From: an uncultured Clostridium sp.
GTDB taxonomy: Bacteria > Bacillota > Clostridia > Lachnospirales > Lachnospiraceae
Assembly (NCBI GenBank): GCA_900539185.1
Contig: UQBG01000015.1
Span: forward strand, 1-64,000
DNA length: 64,000 nucleotides
Direction of reading: 5' to 3'
The translations under genes and the position numbers were made by a program. Shown here piece by piece: positions 58,896 through 64,000 of this stretch. How positions within the stretch are numbered: position 1 is the first letter of the stretch; the number at the start of each line of letters is the position of its first letter. The notes beneath the pieces are model-generated. The model had not been told where the DNA came from and ran no database searches. It saw only the letters and a list, made by a program, of their open reading frames with translations.

Positions 58896-59627
58896 ATGAA
58901 GCTATTGGCAATAGACAGTTCCGGACTGGTAGCATCGGCTGCCATTGTAGAAGATGATATCATGCGGGCAGAGTATACGATTAATTATAAGAAGACACAT
59001 TCGCAGACCTTACTCCCTATGATTGATGAGATTGTGAAAATGACCGATACCGATCTGAGCACGATGGATGCAATCGCGGTTGCCGGAGGACCGGGATCGT
59101 TTACAGGCTTGAGGATTGGATCCGCAACAGCAAAAGGGCTGGGGCTGGCGCTGGACAAGCCACTGATTTCTGTGCCTACGGTGATGGGGCTGGCATATAA
59201 CTATCAGGGCTCTGATCAGATTCTGTGCCCGATTATGGATGCCAGACGCAGACAGGTATATACCGGACTTTATAGCTTTGAAGAAGGAAAGCTGGTGACC
59301 TTTCAGGAGCAGTGTGCGGTATCCATCGAGGAACTGCTGGATCGGATCAGAGAAGTGGCAGAGTTGTGCGGTGGCCATAAGCAGATTCTGTTTCTGGGTG
59401 ATGGTGTACCGGTTCACAGAGAATACATTGATACACATTTGTCATGGAAGCATAGCTATGCACCGGCACATTTGAATGGACAGCGCGCAGGAGCACTGGG
59501 AGTGTGTGCAATGGAACTGGCAAAGCAGGGACATATGGAAACGGCAGCCGAGCACCGTCCGGATTATCTTCGTTTATCTCAGGCGGAACGGGAACGTGCA
59601 GAGCGTAGAAAGGATGCCACATGTTAA
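58896..59627 (+). CDS. tsaB: tRNA t6A synthesis protein TsaB
   Basis: The product has 243 residues with the ASKHA start LLAIDSSGLVASAAIVEDD and GGPGSFTGLRIG, typical of TsaB. It lacks the metal His pair of TsaD and works as its partner. AGGAGGAAG precedes the ATG. The last codons overlap the rimI start. Confidence 0.95.
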   Translation: MKLLAIDSSGLVASAAIVEDDIMRAEYTINYKKTHSQTLLPMIDEIVKMTDTDLSTMDAIAVAGGPGSFTGLRIGSATAKGLGLALDKPLISVPTVMGLAYNYQGSDQILCPIMDARRRQVYTGLYSFEEGKLVTFQEQCAVSIEELLDRIREVAELCGGHKQILFLGDGVPVHREYIDTHLSWKHSYAPAHLNGQRAGALGVCAMELAKQGHMETAAEHRPDYLRLSQAERERAERRKDATC

Positions 59628-60064
59628 TACGACCGATGATGCCGGAGGACAGTGTGTCAGTTAGTCAGATCGACCAACGGTGTTTTTCGGATGCATGGGA
59701 ACAAAAGACCTTTGAAGAACTGTTTTTGTATGAGACCAATCATTATATTGTCGCAGTATCTGAGAAGCCGGATGAGAAGATCTGCGGATTCGCGGGGATC
59801 AGTGTGAGTATCGATACCGCGGATGTTATGAATATAGCAGTTCTGCCGGAGTATCGAAGGGGTGGAACCGGAAGAAGTCTGCTCCGGAAACTGGAAGAAA
59901 TTGCTAAAAGGTGTGGTTGCATACAGGTCATGCTGGAGGTGCGGGAAGGAAATATCCCGGCTCGAAGCTTGTATGAAGCAGAGGGCTATGAGGTGATTTC
60001 GATACGGAAGAATTATTATAGCCGGCCGGTAGAACACGGTCTGATTATGAGAAAAAATATATAA
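59621..60064 (+). CDS. rimI: Ribosomal protein S18 N-acetyltransferase RimI
   Basis: The product has 147 residues of the GNAT fold. The acetyl-CoA loop is RRGGTGRSLL; IQVMLEVREGNIPARSLYEAEGY is typical of RimI (given in part in its ending). The start overlaps tsaB by 7 bases. In Firmicutes it is regularly found with tsaB/tsaD. It acetylates the N-terminus of S18. Confidence 0.92.
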   Translation: MLIRPMMPEDSVSVSQIDQRCFSDAWEQKTFEELFLYETNHYIVAVSEKPDEKICGFAGISVSIDTADVMNIAVLPEYRRGGTGRSLLRKLEEIAKRCGCIQVMLEVREGNIPARSLYEAEGYEVISIRKNYYSRPVEHGLIMRKNI

Positions 60065-60175
60065 AATGCAGATTGAAATACAGAAAATGACAGGAATTAC
60101 CACTATACGACAGGAAGTCGGAGAAGTATAATGATCACAGCAAAGGAAAAGGAAACGGAAAGGCTGGGAGATACG

Positions 60176-60391
60176 ATGGGACAGATAAGATGTAACAAAT
60201 GTGGGAGAGAACTGCGTTTAGGAGAAGGCATACAAAAAGATGATTGTTTAAAAGTAGTAAAAGAGTGGGGATATTTTTCAAAGAAGGATCGGGAACGTCA
60301 TACCTTTTATATATGTGAAGCGTGTTATGATGAACTGACAGCAGACTTTATATACCCGGTACAGATCGAATCGGTAGAAGAGGTGCTGTAG
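60176..60391 (+). CDS. Small zinc-ribbon protein
   Basis: The product has 71 residues from ATG 60176 (GGGAG upstream); ATG 60131 in the same frame, also with a fair ribosome site, would add 15 charged residues. Two Cys pairs, CNKCG and CEACY, some 35 residues apart suggest zinc binding. GYFSKKDRERHTFYICE is typical of a small conserved Lachnospiraceae family as I recall. Function is unknown. Confidence 0.75.
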   Translation: MGQIRCNKCGRELRLGEGIQKDDCLKVVKEWGYFSKKDRERHTFYICEACYDELTADFIYPVQIESVEEVL

Positions 60392-60480
60392 TTCACGCGA
60401 GCATTCTTTCGTGGAATCCATTGATTTATGAATTGAATATTGCTACAATAAGAACAGTATAAGAAAAGTGAGGAACGGAA

Positions 60481-61392
60481 ATGATAGATGTATGTTTGTT
60501 GGGAACCGGCGGAATGATGCCGCTGCCTCAGAGAGCACTGACGTCTATGTTGATGCGATACAATGGAAGCAGTATACTGATCGATTGTGGAGAAGGAACG
60601 CAGGTGGCAGTCAAAAAATGCGGTTGGAGCTTTAAACCGATTGATGTTATCTGCTTTACACATTTTCATGCAGATCATATCAGCGGACTACCCGGACTGT
60701 TGCTGACGCTTGGCAACACAGAACGGACAGAGCCATTGCTGATGATAGGGCCGAAGCGCCTGGAGAAGGTGGTGAATTCCCTGCGGGTGATTGCTCCGGA
60801 GCTGCCGTTCCCAATCGAGTTTCACGAGCTGCAGGAAGCGGAGGAGGATATACAGGTACATGGATTGACGATACATGCATTTCGTGTCAATCATAATGTG
60901 ACCTGCTATGGCTATAGCATATCGCTGAACCGTCCCGGACGGTTTGATATAGAAAAGGCGAAGCAGAATCTGGTGCCTATGCCGTGCTGGAGTCCGCTTC
61001 AGAAGCAGGAACACTATGAATATGATGGAAAACTGTATACAAGAGACATGATACTGGGGCCGGAACGAAAAGGATTGAAGCTCACTTATTGTACCGATAC
61101 GCGGCCGACAGATCTGATCGCAATGTGTGCAAAGGATTCGGATCTTTTTATCTGCGAAGGGATGTACGGTGAAGACGGAAAAGAGGAAAAAGCCAGAGAG
61201 CATAAGCATATGACGATGTATGAGGCCGCCGAACTGGCAAAAAGAGCAGAGGTAAAGCAGATGTGGCTGACACATTACAGCCCATCCTTGGTTCATCCGG
61301 AGCAATATGAGTCAAAGGTGAAAAAGATATTTGCCAATACCGTTATTAGCAGGGATGGAAGAAGCTGTGAGCTGATGTTTGAAGAAAATTAG
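60481..61392 (+). CDS. rnz: Ribonuclease Z
   Basis: The product has 303 residues of the metallo-beta-lactamase fold. THFHADHISGLPGLL is the HxHxDH metal motif, with later His in VNHNVTCYGYSI and LTHYSPS, and Asp in YCTDTRP. It trims the 3' end of tRNA precursors. It precedes a membrane-anchored protein gene and tsaD in one direction. Confidence 0.93.
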   Translation: MIDVCLLGTGGMMPLPQRALTSMLMRYNGSSILIDCGEGTQVAVKKCGWSFKPIDVICFTHFHADHISGLPGLLLTLGNTERTEPLLMIGPKRLEKVVNSLRVIAPELPFPIEFHELQEAEEDIQVHGLTIHAFRVNHNVTCYGYSISLNRPGRFDIEKAKQNLVPMPCWSPLQKQEHYEYDGKLYTRDMILGPERKGLKLTYCTDTRPTDLIAMCAKDSDLFICEGMYGEDGKEEKAREHKHMTMYEAAELAKRAEVKQMWLTHYSPSLVHPEQYESKVKKIFANTVISRDGRSCELMFEEN

Positions 61393-61407
61393 CAAGGGGG
61401 AATGGAT

Positions 61408-62034
61408 ATGCCGGATACAAAGAAGGATAAGGCTAAGAGAAATGAAAATCTCAAGGCGCTGAGAACCGTGATTCTGGTAGTGCTCGGAATTGCAGTGGCA
61501 TTGGCGGTATATATGCGAATCAGTAACCATTCCAAGAACAGTGCTCAGGATGCAGAAGAGAATATGAGCGAAGAGACGATTTTGATGGAATATGACTTCG
61601 CAAGACAATACCCAAAGGATGTACGGGAGGTTGTGAAGCTGCATTGTCGATATCTGAAATGTCTGTATAATGAGAAACTGGAGGAAGGCGATCTTCAAAA
61701 GCTGAATGAGCAAAGTCGGGAACTTCTGGCAGAAGAACTGTTACTCGGTAATGATCAGAAGACGCAGGAAGAGAATCTGAAGAAGGATATAGATGAGTTT
61801 CAAACGGCCGGCAAGATTTATGTCAGCTATACCGTCGATCCGGAAGATAGTATCACGTATAATGAGATCAATGGAAGACAGTATGCAACGATTTATGTTA
61901 CCTGCAACATCCGGGAAGGAAATGCAACGAAACCGGTGCAGGAAGAATATCTTCTGGTACAGGAGGAAGATAACTGGAAGATTCTGGGCTGGCAGGGAGT
62001 GATCACTTCCGATTCGACAACAGAGGCAGAATAG
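61408..62034 (+). CDS. Membrane-anchored protein (DUF6715-like)
   Basis: The product has 208 residues. I chose ATG 61408 because GGGGG is 7 bases upstream; ATG 61402 is too close. One helix (about 18-38) anchors it. The rest is an outer domain with YPKDVREVVKLHCRYLKCLY and a late EEYLLVQEEDNWKILGW. This pattern fits DUF6715-type proteins of Lachnospiraceae. Role unknown. Confidence 0.75.
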   Translation: MPDTKKDKAKRNENLKALRTVILVVLGIAVALAVYMRISNHSKNSAQDAEENMSEETILMEYDFARQYPKDVREVVKLHCRYLKCLYNEKLEEGDLQKLNEQSRELLAEELLLGNDQKTQEENLKKDIDEFQTAGKIYVSYTVDPEDSITYNEINGRQYATIYVTCNIREGNATKPVQEEYLLVQEEDNWKILGWQGVITSDSTTEAE

Positions 62035-62067
62035 CAGAATACAAGGAAATAAAGGTGAGAACGCAAT

Positions 62068-63102
62068 ATGAAGGAAGAGATAAAGGAAGAGGTAAGGATA
62101 CTGGCAATAGAATCCTCCTGTGATGAGACTGCAGCAGCGGTTGTAGTAAATGGAAGAGATGTAAGATCAAACATTATATCCTCGCAGATCGATCTGCATA
62201 CGATATATGGCGGAGTTGTACCGGAGATTGCATCGCGTAAGCATGTGGAGAATATTAATTATGTGATTCAGGAGGCCTTGGATACTGCGAATATGACATT
62301 GGATGATATGGATGCCATTGCGGTTACATATGGTCCGGGATTGGTAGGTGCATTGTTAGTAGGGGTTGCGGAAGCAAAGGCAATCAGCTATGCGAGACAG
62401 CTTCCGCTGGTGGGAGTGCATCATATTGAAGGACATATTTCGGCCAATTACATAGAACACAAGGATCTGGAGCCACCGTATATCTGCCTGGTGGTATCCG
62501 GCGGACATTCGCATCTGGTGAAGGTCATTGATTATGGAGTATATGAAGTATTGGGCAGGACGCGGGATGACGCGGCCGGAGAAGCCTTTGATAAGGTAGC
62601 GAGAGCAATCGGACTGGGATATCCCGGAGGACCGAAGATTGATAAGGTATCCAAGCAGGGAAATCCACAGGCAATCGCATTCCCACGGGCAAGTATAGAG
62701 GAACACCCGTATGACTTTAGCTTTAGCGGACTGAAGTCTGCGGTGCTGAACTATTTGAATCAGTGTGAAATGAAGGGAATCGAATATAATCAGGCAGATG
62801 TAGCGGCTTCGTTTCAGCAGGCAGTTGTGGATGTACTGACCGGTCATGCGATGATGGCGATGGAAGAGACCGGTATGAAAAAGCTGGCGATTGCCGGTGG
62901 CGTGGCATCAAATTCCGCACTGCGGGCAGCGATGGAGCAGGCGTGTGCGGAAAGAGACATACAGTTCTATTCTCCGTCACCGATTCTTTGTACCGATAAT
63001 GCAGCTATGATAGGGGCAGCAGGCTACTATGAATATCGGAAGGGTGTGCGGTCCGGTCTGGATCTGAATGCTGTACCGAATCTGAAGCTGGGAGAGCGAT
63101 AA
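62068..63102 (+). CDS. tsaD: tRNA N6-adenosine threonylcarbamoyltransferase TsaD
   Basis: The product has 344 residues. The start ILAIESSCDETAAAVV, the metal HxxxH in HIEGHISAN, and GGHSHLV, GEAFDKVAR and AGGVASNSALR are diagnostic. With TsaB and TsaE it makes t6A37 on ANN-reading tRNAs. It is separated from tsaE-tsaB-rimI by about 2 kb that holds three other genes. Confidence 0.96.
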   Translation: MKEEIKEEVRILAIESSCDETAAAVVVNGRDVRSNIISSQIDLHTIYGGVVPEIASRKHVENINYVIQEALDTANMTLDDMDAIAVTYGPGLVGALLVGVAEAKAISYARQLPLVGVHHIEGHISANYIEHKDLEPPYICLVVSGGHSHLVKVIDYGVYEVLGRTRDDAAGEAFDKVARAIGLGYPGGPKIDKVSKQGNPQAIAFPRASIEEHPYDFSFSGLKSAVLNYLNQCEMKGIEYNQADVAASFQQAVVDVLTGHAMMAMEETGMKKLAIAGGVASNSALRAAMEQACAERDIQFYSPSPILCTDNAAMIGAAGYYEYRKGVRSGLDLNAVPNLKLGER

Positions 63103-63105
63103 GAT

Positions 63106-63807
63106 ATGAGTGAACAGATAACAGCCATTGTATTAGCGGCAGGACAGGGACGCAGGATGCACAGTAAGGTGCAGAAGCAGTTTCTTTTGCTGGACGGGAA
63201 ACCGGTTTTGTACTATGCATTAAAGTGTTTTGAAGAGAGTGATGTATCCAGAATCATTCTGGTGACGGGAGAATCGGAGATTCGTTACTGTCGGGAGCAG
63301 ATCGTGGAAACCTATGGATTCTGTAAGGTGACGGATATTATAGCCGGTGGAGCGGAGCGATATGATTCTGTTGAGCAAGGATTGAATCTGATTTCGGATG
63401 GGATCGTATTGATACATGATGGGGCACGTCCGTTTTTGACACAGAAAATGATTCGAGATTCGATTCGGACGGCAAGAGAACATGGTGCCTGTACCGTGGG
63501 CATGCCGGTAAAGGATACGATTAAAGTAGTAAATGCAGATGGATTTGGTATCGAAACACCGGATCGGAAGCTGTTATGGCAGATACAGACCCCTCAGACC
63601 TTTCAGGTACCATTGATTAAGCGAGCCTATCAGTGTATGCGGCAGGCTATACCAGAGAACATTACGGATGATACCATGCTGGTAGAACGCTACTGCGACA
63701 CACTCGTAAAGGTGATAGAGGGTGACTATCGGAATATCAAGATTACGACACCCGAAGATATGATAGTAGCAGAGAGTCTTATAAAGAGTTTGCTTTCAGA
63801 AAAATGA
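63106..63807 (+). CDS. ispD: 2-C-methyl-D-erythritol 4-phosphate cytidylyltransferase IspD
   Basis: The product has 233 residues, full length. IVLAAGQGRRMHSKVQKQF is the CTP-binding start, followed by HDGARPF and the TPQTFQ stretch. It makes CDP-methylerythritol in the MEP route to isoprenoids. It starts 3 bases after the tsaD stop, with GGAGAG within the tsaD end. Confidence 0.95.
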   Translation: MSEQITAIVLAAGQGRRMHSKVQKQFLLLDGKPVLYYALKCFEESDVSRIILVTGESEIRYCREQIVETYGFCKVTDIIAGGAERYDSVEQGLNLISDGIVLIHDGARPFLTQKMIRDSIRTAREHGACTVGMPVKDTIKVVNADGFGIETPDRKLLWQIQTPQTFQVPLIKRAYQCMRQAIPENITDDTMLVERYCDTLVKVIEGDYRNIKITTPEDMIVAESLIKSLLSEK

Positions 63808-63815
63808 AACTGAAA

Positions 63816-63865
63816 AAGGCAGGTACAGATTTCAAAGTAAAATTTGTACTTGTCTTTTTTTACAC
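63816..63865 (+). terminator. Terminator after ispD
   Basis: AGGCAGGTACAGATTT pairs with AAATTTGTACTTGTCT (three G-U pairs) around 7 bases, then TTTTTTT. Confidence 0.8.
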
Positions 63866-63918
63866 ATATAGAAGGGCATTTGCGGAAAATAACAAAATAA
63901 AAAAACTAAAAAAAGTGG

Positions 63919-63947
63919 TTGACATTATAAAGATCAAGTGATATTAT
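63919..63947 (+). promoter_or_regulatory. Promoter for a gene beyond the right edge
   Basis: TTGACA (63919-63924), 17 bases, TATTAT (63942-63947). The -10 lies within TGATATTATTATCA (63939-63952), an imperfect dyad. No start codon for the gene is seen before 64000. Confidence 0.7.
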
Positions 63948-64000
63948 TATCAATGTCGCTGACGGAGAGCAGATCAGAAAGCGACAGGAAATAAGTATAA

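Overview
The window looks like a chromosomal segment of a gut-type anaerobic Lachnospiraceae (Clostridia, Firmicutes). The signs are AGGAGG ribosome sites with occasional TTG and GTG starts, a four-subunit pyruvate:ferredoxin oxidoreductase, pyruvate phosphate dikinase, a single-chain glycyl-tRNA synthetase, the Feo iron system with its Cys-rich partner, DUF3793 next to flavodoxin, and the common Firmicutes gene sets raiA/hpf-secA-prfB and tsaE-tsaB-rimI-tsaD. The genus cannot be fixed from sequence reading alone. No rRNA, tRNA or CRISPR array was recognised.

Layout. Positions 1-2700 are a scar of an integrative element: a Maff2-type gene end, a secreted beta-rich protein with a lipoprotein, and a broken ABC permease. 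A Fic-like gene follows (2794-3729). The minus-strand porGDAB operon (3808-6825) comes next. Then a plus-strand housekeeping run carries an M16C peptidase, era, recO, a lipoprotein and glyQS. A minus-strand PocR-type chemoreceptor, an NlpC/P60 wall hydrolase and ppdK follow. Positions 19200-23300 are worn accessory DNA: a DUF4160 pair, a flavodoxin remnant, a YhfC-type membrane protein, a frameshifted LuxR-type regulator, and a decayed operon for an FAD/Fe-S dehydrogenase fused to a P-II stub. Positions 23527-29195 hold a compact four-gene operon (membrane-anchored repeat protein, substrate-binding-like protein, ABC ATPase, large permease) of unknown role. A cell-surface pair follows: a GT2 glycosyltransferase and a repeat-bearing surface adhesin.

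Positions 32160-41120 are a metal-homeostasis island: a DtxR/MntR-type regulator, feoA-feoA-feoB with its Cys-rich partner, an atypical Fur-like regulator, a P1B-type ATPase with a small partner, DUF3793-flavodoxin, and a ZIP transporter. Four promoters in 32.7-46 kb carry the same palindrome GTTAG-N6-CTAAC near the transcription start: feo, DUF3793-flavodoxin, a BAAT-type hydrolase and enolase. Two of the island promoters also carry Fur-type 7-1-7 boxes. Together these suggest a local metal regulon that reaches glycolysis.

Positions 41205-64000 are mostly ordinary metabolism and housekeeping: an SDR, a ketopantoate reductase-like protein, enolase, hpf, secA, prfB with its programmed +1 frameshift, a lone cheW, homoserine dehydrogenase, dCMP deaminase, tex, the tRNA t6A genes, RNase Z and ispD. 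A cluster of DnaA-box-like sites beside AT-rich DNA lies upstream of hpf. The window ends in a promoter for a gene beyond its edge.
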